A stretch of 64,000 nt of DNA from Candidatus Abyssobacteria bacterium SURF_17. Its GTDB lineage: Bacteria > Abyssobacteria > SURF-5. How positions within the stretch are numbered: position 1 is the first letter of the stretch; the number at the start of each line of letters is the position of its first letter. Position numbers and translations under genes: made by a program. Of the stretch, positions 36,049 through 45,076 are shown piece by piece. The DNA is taken from NCBI GenBank assembly GCA_003598055.1, contig QZKI01000095.1:47958-111957 (forward strand), read 5' to 3'. The notes below the pieces were generated by a model, which had not been told where the DNA came from, did not search any database, and was given only the letters and a program-made list of their open reading frames with translations.

Positions 36049-37170
36049 TTATTCTCCCGACACCTGAACGAGCGCATCTTGCGCAAGCCCGTATGCGCCT
36101 TCGAGCACCACCTGCTCGCCCTCTGAAAGGCCGCTGAGCACCTCAACCCGCTCTCCGTCAAGGTAACCGGGAATAACTTCTCCGCGGTGCACACGGCCTT
36201 TTCGCACAACGACTGCCAGATATTTGCCTTCTTCCTCCAACAGCGCAGCCTTTGGAATTACGAGCGCGTCCGGATGAAAACCCACCTCGATGCTTGTGCG
36301 AGCGAACATCCCCGGTTTCAAGAGTTCCTCAGGGTTATCGACCCCGATGGTCACCTTGAACGTTCGCGTCGCCGGGTCTATAGCGGGCTGTATCTTCTTC
36401 ACATTTCCCGCAAACGTGAGATCCGGATATCCATCAACTATTACTATAGCCTTCTGGTCGAGTTTCACTTCTGAGAATCGCCGGTCACTCACGCCGACTT
36501 CAATCTCGACAGGATTGATTTGGGCAACCTCGAACAGCGGTTGCCCGGCCGGGATGCGTTCTCCGGGGTCCACATACCTGCGAATCACGGTGCCGCCAAA
36601 CAGAGTCCCTACACTTGCGTTATCCAATTGGTTCTGCGCAAGCGCGAGGTCGGCCTTCGCCTGTTTGACTCCAGCCTCAGCGCTCTCAAACGCACTCTTG
36701 GCAAGGTCATACTGCTGCTGCGAGGCAATTCCCTTCTCGAACAACTCCTGTGCGCGCTCCCAGTCGGTATTTGCCTTCGAGTAATTGGCCTGCGCCATCG
36801 AGACTGCGGCCTCGGCTTGCCGAACGGTGAGCGTAAAATCAATCTTCTCGAGTTCCAGGAGAGTTTGGTTTGCGCGTACCTTGTCACCTTCCTCGACGAG
36901 GATTTTCTCGACCTTCCCAGGAATCTTCGAGCTTATCTTAGCATGGTTAATCGCTTTGACGGCACCGACTGCATGGATGGTCGATTTGATGCCGGAACGG
37001 ATAACCGGCGCGACTTTCACACTGACGGCGAATTCCGCTTTTCCTTCGGAAGCGATTGCTGCCTTCTCATCGTTTTTTGAACAGCCGGAAAGGGCTGTCA
37101 CGACGCCAATCGCAAGGACGCTCGCTGCAACAATGCCGTTCAACCACCATGTCCGGACTCTTTGCACCAT
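36049..37170 (-). CDS. RND efflux membrane-fusion protein (lipoprotein)
   Basis: A 373-residue periplasmic adaptor. A signal peptide ends in the lipobox ALSGC, so it is lipid-anchored. The barrel-sandwich/lipoyl region (AINHAKISSKIPGKVEKILV), a helical hairpin (about 105-175, with many Ala/Gln: VRQAEAAVSMAQANYSKANT) and a beta-barrel with VIRRYVDPGERIPAGQPLFE follow in the HlyD/AcrA order. It links the RND pump to an outer-membrane channel. ATG 37170 is chosen over the longer frame (37227) because GGGAGAAAGAGGC precedes it. It lies between marR and the pump gene on the same strand. Confidence 0.9.
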   Translation of the reverse strand: MVQRVRTWWLNGIVAASVLAIGVVTALSGCSKNDEKAAIASEGKAEFAVSVKVAPVIRSGIKSTIHAVGAVKAINHAKISSKIPGKVEKILVEEGDKVRANQTLLELEKIDFTLTVRQAEAAVSMAQANYSKANTDWERAQELFEKGIASQQQYDLAKSAFESAEAGVKQAKADLALAQNQLDNASVGTLFGGTVIRRYVDPGERIPAGQPLFEVAQINPVEIEVGVSDRRFSEVKLDQKAIVIVDGYPDLTFAGNVKKIQPAIDPATRTFKVTIGVDNPEELLKPGMFARTSIEVGFHPDALVIPKAALLEEEGKYLAVVVRKGRVHRGEVIPGYLDGERVEVLSGLSEGEQVVLEGAYGLAQDALVQVSGE

Positions 37171-37223
37171 GGAATAGCCTCTTTCTCCCAAGAGCAAGAC
37201 CAGGGAAACGCACACTGGCCGTG

Positions 37224-37730
37224 TCACCCTCCACGAACCGAGAGGGGTTCCGTTATTTGTGCTTCGTAAGCAGTTGTGATCTTCTTCACCAGCGTGCCCA
37301 GGTGACGCCGTTCCGACGCCGTGAGCAAGCCCATGATGTTGTCAATGATGTTTCGGTGAAACTCCTCATGAAGCTTGTTCACTTTCCGACCGCGAGCGGT
37401 CAAACTGACACGGACGACGCGCCGATCCGTCTTGCCGCGAGTTCTCTTGACATACCCCTTCTTCGCAAGCTTGTCAATCATGAACGTGATTGTTCCGCGG
37501 GTGACATGTCCCCGTTGCGCGAGCTCCGACATCCTCGGAGACCCGAGCCTGCCGACAAGCGCAATCGTGTGCAGCTCCGTCACGGTAAGGCTTGTTATCC
37601 GCCCGTTATTGAGTGTAAAGCGGTCAATCAGCGGCAGATTCTCAGCCATCCGCATCAGATAATCATTGATTATCTCGGCCGCATCATCTCGGTTCATTTT
37701 CATCATATGGTAATTGCTTGTCGAACTCAT
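37224..37730 (-). CDS. MarR-family transcriptional regulator of the efflux operon
   Basis: A 168-residue MarR protein. The winged helix reads LTVTELHTIALVGRLGSPRM, then HVTRGTITFMIDKLAKKGYV and the wing RTRGKTDRRVVRVSLTARGR. It probably represses its own operon with the MFP and RND genes 53 bases downstream and releases on binding a phenolic or lipophilic drug. ATG 37730 is used; a TTG at 37742 is possible and two further ATGs follow closely, so the start is uncertain. No clear operator was recognised upstream. Confidence 0.88.
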   Translation of the reverse strand: MSSTSNYHMMKMNRDDAAEIINDYLMRMAENLPLIDRFTLNNGRITSLTVTELHTIALVGRLGSPRMSELAQRGHVTRGTITFMIDKLAKKGYVKRTRGKTDRRVVRVSLTARGRKVNKLHEEFHRNIIDNIMGLLTASERRHLGTLVKKITTAYEAQITEPLSVRGG

Positions 37731-37869
37731 GGCAGGTTTCAAAGAAGTTTGATTCTTGAAGTAATTCTAGCACGGCGCTCCCGCCTTGTCAAGCTCAAGG
37801 CCATGAACACCATGAACAAATCATAATGAAGGCTGATGTCACACTTGACGCGATGCGTTAATACTCTAC

Positions 37870-37885
37870 TTGGCACATATATTGC
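37870..37885 (+). promoter_or_regulatory. Sigma-54-like (-24/-12) promoter
   Basis: TTGGCAC-N5-TTGC matches the sigma-54 consensus exactly, with GG at 37872-37873 and GC at 37884-37885. It points to the plus strand. The next gene in that direction is fhs, 665 bases on. No enhancer-binding protein gene is in the window. Confidence 0.55.
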
Positions 37886-37926
37886 CCTTTTGAAACTGAC
37901 GATTCAGACGTTGGAAACGCGGTGCA

Positions 37927-37977
37927 TATCCGCCGATGCTAGGAGGTGGCATCAGCCCTTCGCAGGTGCGGCGGATA
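37927..37977 (+). ncRNA. Candidate structured RNA (three-way-junction fold)
   Basis: An 8-bp closing stem pairs TATCCGCC (37927-37934) with GGCGGATA (37970-37977). Inside are a hairpin GATGC/GCATC (37935-37939 with 37949-37953, loop TAGGAGGTG) and a short CCT/AGG hairpin with loop TCGC (37957-37966). It starts about 30 bases after the predicted sigma-54 transcription start. No known riboswitch or ribozyme consensus was matched by eye. The stretch 37743-38317 otherwise holds only short, unlikely open frames. Confidence 0.4.
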
Positions 37978-38317
37978 AAGCATATGACAAAGGTCGTTGG
38001 AAGGTAAATACTTAGGGATCGAGCAAATACGAAAGCCCTTCTCCTGAGCGCGTCGCCTCTGGGTTGCCTGTCAGTTTTGCCAGTTCGTCTTGCTGGCGCG
38101 CAGGAGATGGATTGTGTCTGAAAAATTTGCACTTTCAGGTATGCATTCTTGCAGCATCATGCAAATCTTGCATACCCCCCGCTTGGTTAGCATCTCGGGG
38201 TCGGAGGGCAAGATTACAGGTCAAATCGAGGCGGAAATGTTCTGAACGGGCGCTAAGAAGAGTATACAACCCCGCATCTGAAGCGGCTTTCGGTAATTTG
38301 ACGCGGCCAATTTTTTG

Positions 38318-38346
38318 TTGACAAGAACACTCTCATATGCTAATAT
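38318..38346 (+). promoter_or_regulatory. Sigma-70-type promoter of the Wood-Ljungdahl operon
   Basis: TTGACA (38318-38323) and TAATAT (38341-38346) are spaced by 17 bases, close to ideal. The first gene, fhs, starts at 38550, leaving a leader of about 195 bases. Confidence 0.75.
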
Positions 38347-38454
38347 GCAGGTCGGCGTGGAAGGGCTGTAAGAGCTTCCTTTCAGAAGTCTTTGCGGGAG
38401 TCCGGATGTGGCTTACCCCGGCCGAGGTGGGCTTCCGCGTGTCGGCTGTATCTG

Positions 38455-38488
38455 CTCGCTTAACCGCCTGAAGCAGGTGAATTGCGAG
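38455..38488 (+). promoter_or_regulatory. Stem-loop in the fhs leader
   Basis: CTCGC (38455-38459) pairs with GCGAG (38484-38488), enclosing a hairpin CCTG-AAG-CAGG (38467-38477). A second hairpin of GGAA/TTCC plus GCT/AGC lies near 38358-38374. The leader may be regulatory; it does not match a riboswitch I know. Confidence 0.4.
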
Positions 38489-38549
38489 AAGCGGTAGAAC
38501 ATTGTTTTCTAAAATAAGGACAGGAAATTCGGGCACGGAGGAGGAACAG

Positions 38550-40265
38550 ATGGCAAAGCAGAAGGCAATGAAGAGCGACATCGAAATTGCACAGTCAATC
38601 AAACTCAAGCCCATCGAAGAGATTGGGGCCATGATGGGCTTGAAGCGGCAAGACCTTGAGCTGCACGGCGACTACATCGCGAAGATCAAGCTCGACGTCA
38701 TTGACAGATTGAAGAAGCTACCCAACGCGAAGTACATTGATGTGACCGCAATTACTCCAACCCCCCTCGGCGAAGGAAAGACTGTCACTACGCTGGGCAC
38801 CGGCCTCGCTCTGAACAAGATTGGCAAGAAGGCCATTATAGCAATTCGCCAACCCTCGATGGGGCCCACGTTCGGCATTAAAGGCGGAGCCGCTGGCGGC
38901 GGATGGGCTCAGGCGCTTCCCATGGAAGATTTCAACCTGCACCTGACCGGCGACATCCATGCCGTGACCATGGCCCACAATCTGGCCGCTGCTTATCTCG
39001 ACAATCATTTGCAGAAGGGCAACGCGCTGAATGTAGACCCCTTCACGATTACGTGGAGGCGCATATTGGACGTGAGCGACCGCGCGCTCAGACACATCGT
39101 TATCGGACTCGGCGGAAAAGCCGACGGCGGCATCCCGCGCGAGAGCGGATTCGACATCTCGGTCTCCTCGGAAGTGATGGCCATCCTCGCGCTGACAACC
39201 GGTCTCCAGGATATTCGCAAGAGACTCGCCCGCATCGTGCTGGCGTTCACGAAAGACGGCAAGCCGGTCACCACGGAAGACATCAAAGTCGCTGGCGCCA
39301 TGGCGGTTCTCATGAAGGATGCGATTAAGCCAAACCTCATGCAGACCACGGAGCACACTCCCGTTCTTGTGCACGCGGGCCCGTTCGCAAACATCGCACA
39401 CGGCAATAGTTCCATTCTCGCCGATATGATTGCCATCAAGTCATGCGAGTATCTCGTCACCGAGAGCGGATTCGGCGCCGACATCGGAATGGAAAAGTTC
39501 CTTAACATCAAGTGCCGCATGAGTGGTCTCGTTCCCGATGCGATCGTGCTCGTGTGCACCGTGCGCGCGCTGAAGATGCACAGCGGCAAATTCAAGGTTG
39601 TCGCGGGCAAGCCGCTTGCGCCCGAGCTCATCCGGGAGAACATTCCGGCGATCGAAGAGGGCATTTGCAATCTTGAGAAGCACATCGAAAACATAAAACT
39701 TCATGGCCTCGAATGCGTGGTTGCGATAAACAGGTTCGCAACCGATACGGACAATGAGATCAAGTTCATAAAGAAACATGCCGAGAAGGCGGGCGCGCTT
39801 GCAGCCGTACCGAGTGAGGTCCATGCTAAGGGCGGCGCCGGCGGGACTGAGTTGGCCAAGGCTGTCGTTGCCGCAGCTGAGAAGAAGAAGAAATTCAAGT
39901 TCCTCTACCCGCTCGAGATGTCCATCAAGGACAAGATCGAAACAATTGCCACGAAGGTGTACGGAGCGAGCGGCGCTGACTATACGCCTCTGGCGAATGA
40001 GCAAATTGAGCGTTATACTAAACGGGGGTTCGACAAACTGCCCATCTGCATGGCCAAGACGCACTTGTCCCTGTCGCACGACCCCAAGGTGAAGGGTCGT
40101 CCGACGGGCTACAGGCTGCCGATTCGGGAGGTGCGTGCGTCTGTCGGAGCGGGATTCCTTTATCCGCTGTGCGGCACAATGAGCACGATGCCCGGTCTGC
40201 CGTCGGTTCCGGTCGGCGAGGCAGTGGACGTGGACAAGAATGGCCGTGTGGTAGGGCTTTTCTAA
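38550..40265 (+). CDS. fhs: Formate-tetrahydrofolate ligase
   Basis: A 571-residue formyl-THF synthetase of normal length. The ATP loop is TPTPLGEGKTVTTLG, followed by the family signature MGPTFGIKGGAAGGGWAQ; VVAINRFATDTDNE and PICMAKTHLSLSHDP are further conserved blocks. It ligates formate to THF with ATP, the second step of the methyl branch of the Wood-Ljungdahl pathway. ATG 38550 is chosen because GGAGGAGGAAC precedes it. It is the first gene of a 20-kb plus-strand locus. Formate dehydrogenase is not in the window, so formate must be supplied by enzymes encoded elsewhere. Confidence 0.96.
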   Translation: MAKQKAMKSDIEIAQSIKLKPIEEIGAMMGLKRQDLELHGDYIAKIKLDVIDRLKKLPNAKYIDVTAITPTPLGEGKTVTTLGTGLALNKIGKKAIIAIRQPSMGPTFGIKGGAAGGGWAQALPMEDFNLHLTGDIHAVTMAHNLAAAYLDNHLQKGNALNVDPFTITWRRILDVSDRALRHIVIGLGGKADGGIPRESGFDISVSSEVMAILALTTGLQDIRKRLARIVLAFTKDGKPVTTEDIKVAGAMAVLMKDAIKPNLMQTTEHTPVLVHAGPFANIAHGNSSILADMIAIKSCEYLVTESGFGADIGMEKFLNIKCRMSGLVPDAIVLVCTVRALKMHSGKFKVVAGKPLAPELIRENIPAIEEGICNLEKHIENIKLHGLECVVAINRFATDTDNEIKFIKKHAEKAGALAAVPSEVHAKGGAGGTELAKAVVAAAEKKKKFKFLYPLEMSIKDKIETIATKVYGASGADYTPLANEQIERYTKRGFDKLPICMAKTHLSLSHDPKVKGRPTGYRLPIREVRASVGAGFLYPLCGTMSTMPGLPSVPVGEAVDVDKNGRVVGLF

Positions 40266-40296
40266 TGCCCGATGACAGGGCGTGATGGAGTTTCTG

Positions 40297-40845
40297 ATGC
40301 CGACGAAGGAGATAACCGAAAGTCAACTAGACAGCCAACTCGTCAAGGAAGTAGAAGCGAAATCGCATACGAAGGTTTCCTCCTGCTTCCAGTGTTTGAA
40401 GTGTTCGAGCGGATGTCCGCTCTCCTATGAGATGGATTATCTCCCGGCGCAGGTCATTCGCATGGTCAACCTCGGGCTTCGTGATGAAGTGCTGAAGAGT
40501 CGAACCATTTGGGTGTGCGCGTCGTGTGAAACGTGCACGACGCGCTGCCCGAATGATATTGACATCGCGCACGTGATGGATACCTTGCGCGAAATGGCGC
40601 TTCGCTCGGGCAAGGCGGAGGCTGAACAGGATATGAGGCGCTTCCATGAGGCGTTTCTCTCAGCCATCAAGACATGGGGAAGGGTTCACGAACTCCAGAT
40701 GATAGGGACCTATAAGCTGAAGACGCGCAAGTTCATGGAAGATGCCGATATCGGCATGGAAATGTTCAAGCGCGGCAAGATAAAGCTCATTCCCGAACCA
40801 ATCAAAGGGAGAAAGGCAGTAAAAAAGCTGTTCCGAAAAACCTGA
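40297..40845 (+). CDS. hdrC: Heterodisulfide reductase-like subunit C
   Basis: A 182-residue iron-sulfur protein with two [4Fe-4S] motifs, CFQCLKCSSGCP (about residue 30) and CASCETCTTRCP (about 70), in the order and spacing of HdrC. It passes electrons between HdrA and HdrB. ATG 40297 follows GGAG with a spacing of 6; ATG 40285 is also possible. Since methanogen-type heterodisulfide is absent in bacteria, this Hdr set probably serves the methylene-THF reductase encoded downstream (metV, metF), as in Moorella. Confidence 0.93.
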   Translation: MPTKEITESQLDSQLVKEVEAKSHTKVSSCFQCLKCSSGCPLSYEMDYLPAQVIRMVNLGLRDEVLKSRTIWVCASCETCTTRCPNDIDIAHVMDTLREMALRSGKAEAEQDMRRFHEAFLSAIKTWGRVHELQMIGTYKLKTRKFMEDADIGMEMFKRGKIKLIPEPIKGRKAVKKLFRKT

Positions 40846-40948
40846 TTCCGGCCTCGCGCGATACCCCAAGCAAGCGAGGGAAGTGAATCGCCATCGGGAG
40901 GATGCATGAATTCCCCGAGGATCAGGTCAGGCAGCAGGAAGAATCTTC

Positions 40949-41821
40949 ATGAAGGTAGCGTATTACCCCGGCTGTTCGCTTCATGGCACGGCTCAAGAGT
41001 ATGATGAGTCCACCCGGATGGTCTGCAAAGCGCTCGACATCGAACTGGAAGAGATCGATGATTGGAATTGCTGTGGCGCGAGTTCGGCCCATTCCACTAA
41101 CGACAAGCTCTCCGTCGCTCTCGCGGCGCGCAATCTGGCGCTGGCCGAAAAGACTGCTTGCAGCACGCTCACGGTTCCCTGTTCAGCGTGCTTCCAACGG
41201 CTGAAGGCGGCTGATTTTAGAATTCGCGAAAATGCAGAGCTTGCCCGTGAGATTACCTCTCTCATCGAGATGCCCTATTCGGGGAATCTCGAAGTTCTCC
41301 AGATCATCCAAATCCTTGCGCGTCCGGAAATAGTCGAAAGAGTTCGCGAAAAAGTCAAGAAACCTCTCAAGGACCTGCGCACGGTTTGTTATTATGGATG
41401 CCTAACCGTCCGGCCTCCGAAGGTGACCAAAGTCGGCGATTACGAAGACCCCATGTACATGGATGTTCTCATGCAGGCCGTCGGCGCCGATAATCGCTTC
41501 TGGTCGTACAAGACCGAATGTTGCAGCGGCGGACTTGCGATGGCGCGCTCGGACGTGACAAAGCGGCTCTCAGGAATCCTTCTGAACATGGCCGATGAAG
41601 CCGATGCAGAATGCGTCGTACTGAGTTGTCCGATGTGCCACGCGAACCTCGAAACGCGCCAGAGCGCACTCCTGGCCGAAAGGCGCATACCGAAGAAGAT
41701 ACCAATCTTCTATGTGACCGAATTGCTCGCTCTGGCCATGGACATACGGGATGTGGCAAAGCTGTGGCCGAAACATCTGGTTGACCCGCGTCCGCTTCTC
41801 GTCTCGAAGGGACTCGGTTAG
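40949..41821 (+). CDS. hdrB: Heterodisulfide reductase-like subunit B
   Basis: A 290-residue HdrB with both cysteine-rich CCG domains: NCCGASSAHS with CSACF and the starting YYPGCSL, then CYYGC, ECCSGG and CPMCH. In HdrB these bind two unusual [4Fe-4S] clusters that cleave the disulfide; in acetogens they form part of an electron-transfer module. The ATG at 40949 follows AGGAAGAA. It is separated from hdrA by a perfect 30-bp inverted repeat that begins 8 bases after its stop. Confidence 0.94.
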   Translation: MKVAYYPGCSLHGTAQEYDESTRMVCKALDIELEEIDDWNCCGASSAHSTNDKLSVALAARNLALAEKTACSTLTVPCSACFQRLKAADFRIRENAELAREITSLIEMPYSGNLEVLQIIQILARPEIVERVREKVKKPLKDLRTVCYYGCLTVRPPKVTKVGDYEDPMYMDVLMQAVGADNRFWSYKTECCSGGLAMARSDVTKRLSGILLNMADEADAECVVLSCPMCHANLETRQSALLAERRIPKKIPIFYVTELLALAMDIRDVAKLWPKHLVDPRPLLVSKGLG

Positions 41822-41829
41822 GTTTTTCT

Positions 41830-41926
41830 ATGGGGTCAGGTCTTCACAATTCACATTTGTTCTGGGTGCGTATCGGATGCGCAAGCGAGAGGCGCGCAAA
41901 TGTGAATTGTGAAGACCTGACCCCAT
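41830..41926. repeat. Perfect 30-bp inverted repeat (MITE/RAYT-type element) between hdrB and hdrA
   Basis: Arms at 41830-41859 and 41897-41926 are perfectly complementary over 30 bases and enclose 37 bases. The arm begins ATGGGGTCAGGTCTTCACAA, a sequence I associate with palindromic elements mobilised by REP-associated (IS200-like) transposases. No transposase is present here. It lies inside the operon and would form a very strong RNA hairpin. Confidence 0.9.
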
Positions 41927-41942
41927 GGGAACTTGGAGTGGA

Positions 41943-44900
41943 ATGATAATGAGCAGCAAAGCAGCTTCCGGCAACGGTGACGCGAAATCCGCCGGCAAAG
42001 TCGGCGCCATCATGGTGATAGGCGGCGGCATCGGTGGAATGCAGGCGTCACTTGATTTAGCGAACGCCGGATTCAAAGTGTATCTGGTTGACAAGAGCTC
42101 CTCTATCGGCGGACGAATGGCGCAGCTCGACAAGACGTTCCCCACGAACGACTGCTCGATGTGCACCATTTCCCCGAAACTTATCGAGGTGGACAAGCAC
42201 CTCAACATCGATTTAGTCACGTACGCCGAAGTCGAAGCCATCGAAGGCGACGTCGGTAACTTCACGGTGCGCGTCAGGTGCAAGGCGAAATCAGTCGATT
42301 ACAGCCGCTGTACCGGTTGTGGCCTTTGCCAGGAAAAGTGTCCGACCAAGGTTGACAGCGAGTTCGAGGCGGCCATAGGCAAGCGCAAGGCCATCTACGT
42401 TCCCTATCCGCAAGCAGTGCCGAACAAACCCGTGATTGACCGAGAACATTGCCTGAAGTTCACAAAGGGCAAATGTGGCGTCTGCGCGAAAAAGTGTCCG
42501 ACGGGCGCTATCAATTATGATGATACCGACAAGGTTGTCGAATTCAATGTCGGCGCGATTATTCTCGCTCCCGGCTACGACACCGTCGATGCCCGTCTCA
42601 AGCCCGAGTATGGGTTTGGCCGTTACAAGAACGTGATCACGAGCCTCCAGTACGAGCGTTTGCTGAGCGCATCAGGCCCCACGCAAGGGCACATCAAACG
42701 ACCTTCCGACGGCGCTGTCCCTCACAGGATTGCGTGGATACAATGCGTAGGCTCGCGAGACGCGCTCTGCGGAAACGAATACTGCTCGTCAGTCTGCTGC
42801 ATGTACGCGACGAAAGAAGCAATCATGACGGCAGAGCACGAGAAAGAAGCCAAGTGCACGATATTCTTTAACGATATCCGTGCGTTTGGGAAAGGATTCG
42901 AGCGCTACTACATCGGCGCCGAGAAGGAGAGCGGTGTCAGGTACATCCGCGGCATTGTCTCCACCGTCCGGGAAATGCAGAAAACCAAGAATCTCCTGCT
43001 CAAGTATGTGTCCGATGACGGCGAGATAAAAGAGGAAGAGTTCGACATGGTTGTCCTCTCCGTTGGCCTTACTCCCTCGAAGGGGACGAAGGAGCTTGCG
43101 AAGGTGGCGGCCATCGAGCTCGACAGCCACGGGTATGCAGCCACTTCCACGTTCCAGCCCAATGAATCCTCGCGTCCCGGCGTGTTTGTCTGCGGAGCGT
43201 TCCTTGCTCCGATGGATATCCCGGAAACCGTCATGACGGCAAGCAGCGCAGCAGCCGCCTCGGCCGAGCTTGTTTCGAGCGAGCGTGGCGCGCTCGCCGC
43301 ACACAAGGAATATCCGGCGGAGCGCGAGATAGCCGAAGAAGAGCCGCGCGTGGGCGTTTTCGTGTGCCGTTGCGGCACGAACATCGGCCGGATCGTCGAT
43401 GTGCCGAAAGTCGTCGAATATGCGAAGATGCTGCCGCATGTCAAGTTTGCGACTGAGTCGCTCTTCACCTGTTCGACGGATTCCACGCGGGGCATCGCCG
43501 ATGCCATCAAGGAGCACAACCTTAATCGCGTCGTCGTAGCTGCGTGCACGCCGGCCACCCATGAGCCATTGTTCCAGGAGACCCTCAGGGAAGCGGGCCT
43601 GAACAAGTTTCTCTTCGAGATGGCAAACATTCGCAACCAGTGTTCGTGGGTTCATGAGGACGCAGCATTGGCAACGGCGAAGTCGATCGACCTCGTCCGC
43701 ATGGCCGTGTATCGTGCGCTTCAGCTTGAGCCGATCCGCCAGCTCGAATCGCCGGTGACCCAGAAGGCGCTCGTGATAGGGGGCGGACTGTCGGGGATGA
43801 CGGCCGCGCTCTCACTCGCGCGCCAGGGTTTTGAGTCGTATCTGGTCGAGAAGGGTGATAAGCTCGGCGGCTACCTCAATCGCTTGCATTATACGCTCGA
43901 GGGAGACGATGTCCCGAAGCAGGTTCGTGAACTCGTTGACGAGGTGAAAAAAGAGCAGCTTATTAAAGTGTTCGCGAACGCCGAGGTCACGGAGTTCGGC
44001 GGCCACATCGGAAATTTCCATGCGGCCATCAAGTCCAACGGCAAGACGGAGAAGATTGACATCGGAGCTGTCATTGTCGCCACCGGCGCGCAAGAGTACC
44101 AGCCAACTGAATATCTCTACAGCAAGAGCCCGAATGTGCTCACCCAGCTTGAATTGGAAGAGAGAATTGCCAAGGACCCAGCCACGCTCAAGAACGCCAA
44201 GACAATTGTGATGATACAGTGCGTGGGCTCACGTGACGAAGAACACGTGTATTGCAGCCGCGTGTGCTGCGGTCAGGCGGTCAAGAACGCACTCAAGTTG
44301 AAAGAACTCAATCCCGCGATGAAGATTTACGTGCTGCACCGCGACATCCGCACATATGCAGCCAAAGAGCTTGCGTACAAGAAGGCGCGCGAGAAGGGCG
44401 TTCTGTTCCTCAGATATGACACCGAGCACAAGCCTGAGGTTGTGCAAACGAACGGGAAGCTGAGCGTCAGGGCGCAGGATGTAAGTATCGGCGCGATGCT
44501 CGACATAAAACCGGACATGGTCGTGCTGAGCACGGGAATAGTGCCCCACGCGACCAACCCCGAGTTGAGCTCGCTGCTGAAAGTCTCACTCGACCGGGAT
44601 GGCTTCTACCTCGAAGCGCATCTGAAGTTGAGACCCCTGGACTTTTCAAGCGACGGCATCTTCCTCTGCGGGCTCGCGCACTCGCCGAAGTACATCGAAG
44701 AAAGCATTGCTCAGGCGCGGGGAGCTGCCTCGCGCGCGGCTGACGTGCTCTCGAAGCAATCGCTGACGGTCGGCGGCATCGTGTCGGTTGTTGAGGCTGA
44801 GAAGTGTGTTGCTTGTCTCACCTGCGTGCGTGTGTGCCCATACGGCGTGCCCGAGTTTAAGGAAGAGGAAGGCGTGGCCTATATCGAGCCGGCGGCATGC

Positions 44901-45017
44901 CATGGGTGCGGCATCTGCGCTGCTGTGTGCCCCAACAAGGCGATTCAGGTGCGGCATTACAAGGACAAGCAGATTATCGCGAAGTGCGAGGCGCTCTACG
45001 AGACCGCGAAAACCTGA
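41943..45017 (+). CDS. hdrA: HdrA-like FAD/iron-sulfur protein, tandem form
   Basis: A 1024-residue protein with two HdrA-like halves. The N-terminal half has FAD loop GGGIGGM (about 28), the DCSMCTISPK site (about 70; the position that is selenocysteine in some HdrA proteins is cysteine here) and ferredoxin motifs CTGCGLCQEKCP and CGVCAKKCP. The second half begins near residue 480 with VGVFVCRCGTNIG, then a second FAD loop GGGLSGM and ends with two ferredoxin motifs CVACLTCVRVCP and CHGCGICAAVCP. Methanogen HdrA is about 650 residues; the doubled form resembles acetogen HdrA. It is the likely FAD hub of an electron-transfer complex with HdrBC, MvhD and MetVF. ATG 41943 is preferred over 41925, which is inside the repeat arm, and 41949. 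Confidence 0.94.
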   Translation: MIMSSKAASGNGDAKSAGKVGAIMVIGGGIGGMQASLDLANAGFKVYLVDKSSSIGGRMAQLDKTFPTNDCSMCTISPKLIEVDKHLNIDLVTYAEVEAIEGDVGNFTVRVRCKAKSVDYSRCTGCGLCQEKCPTKVDSEFEAAIGKRKAIYVPYPQAVPNKPVIDREHCLKFTKGKCGVCAKKCPTGAINYDDTDKVVEFNVGAIILAPGYDTVDARLKPEYGFGRYKNVITSLQYERLLSASGPTQGHIKRPSDGAVPHRIAWIQCVGSRDALCGNEYCSSVCCMYATKEAIMTAEHEKEAKCTIFFNDIRAFGKGFERYYIGAEKESGVRYIRGIVSTVREMQKTKNLLLKYVSDDGEIKEEEFDMVVLSVGLTPSKGTKELAKVAAIELDSHGYAATSTFQPNESSRPGVFVCGAFLAPMDIPETVMTASSAAAASAELVSSERGALAAHKEYPAEREIAEEEPRVGVFVCRCGTNIGRIVDVPKVVEYAKMLPHVKFATESLFTCSTDSTRGIADAIKEHNLNRVVVAACTPATHEPLFQETLREAGLNKFLFEMANIRNQCSWVHEDAALATAKSIDLVRMAVYRALQLEPIRQLESPVTQKALVIGGGLSGMTAALSLARQGFESYLVEKGDKLGGYLNRLHYTLEGDDVPKQVRELVDEVKKEQLIKVFANAEVTEFGGHIGNFHAAIKSNGKTEKIDIGAVIVATGAQEYQPTEYLYSKSPNVLTQLELEERIAKDPATLKNAKTIVMIQCVGSRDEEHVYCSRVCCGQAVKNALKLKELNPAMKIYVLHRDIRTYAAKELAYKKAREKGVLFLRYDTEHKPEVVQTNGKLSVRAQDVSIGAMLDIKPDMVVLSTGIVPHATNPELSSLLKVSLDRDGFYLEAHLKLRPLDFSSDGIFLCGLAHSPKYIEESIAQARGAASRAADVLSKQSLTVGGIVSVVEAEKCVACLTCVRVCPYGVPEFKEEEGVAYIEPAACHGCGICAAVCPNKAIQVRHYKDKQIIAKCEALYETAKT

Positions 45018-45076
45018 GACAGCGCAACCCCGCGCTCTCAGACTAATAAATTGGGTATCGTGAGGAGAGGGAAGCA

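Noticed and set aside
37898..37950. Hammerhead-ribozyme-like core (CTGACGA followed by GAAA)
   Set aside because: The two core strings are present, but the sequence between them does not form stem II, and no NUH cleavage site follows a possible stem III.
38347..38549. Tetrahydrofolate riboswitch ahead of fhs
   Set aside because: The conserved THF-riboswitch sequence blocks are not recognisable; only generic stem-loops are seen.
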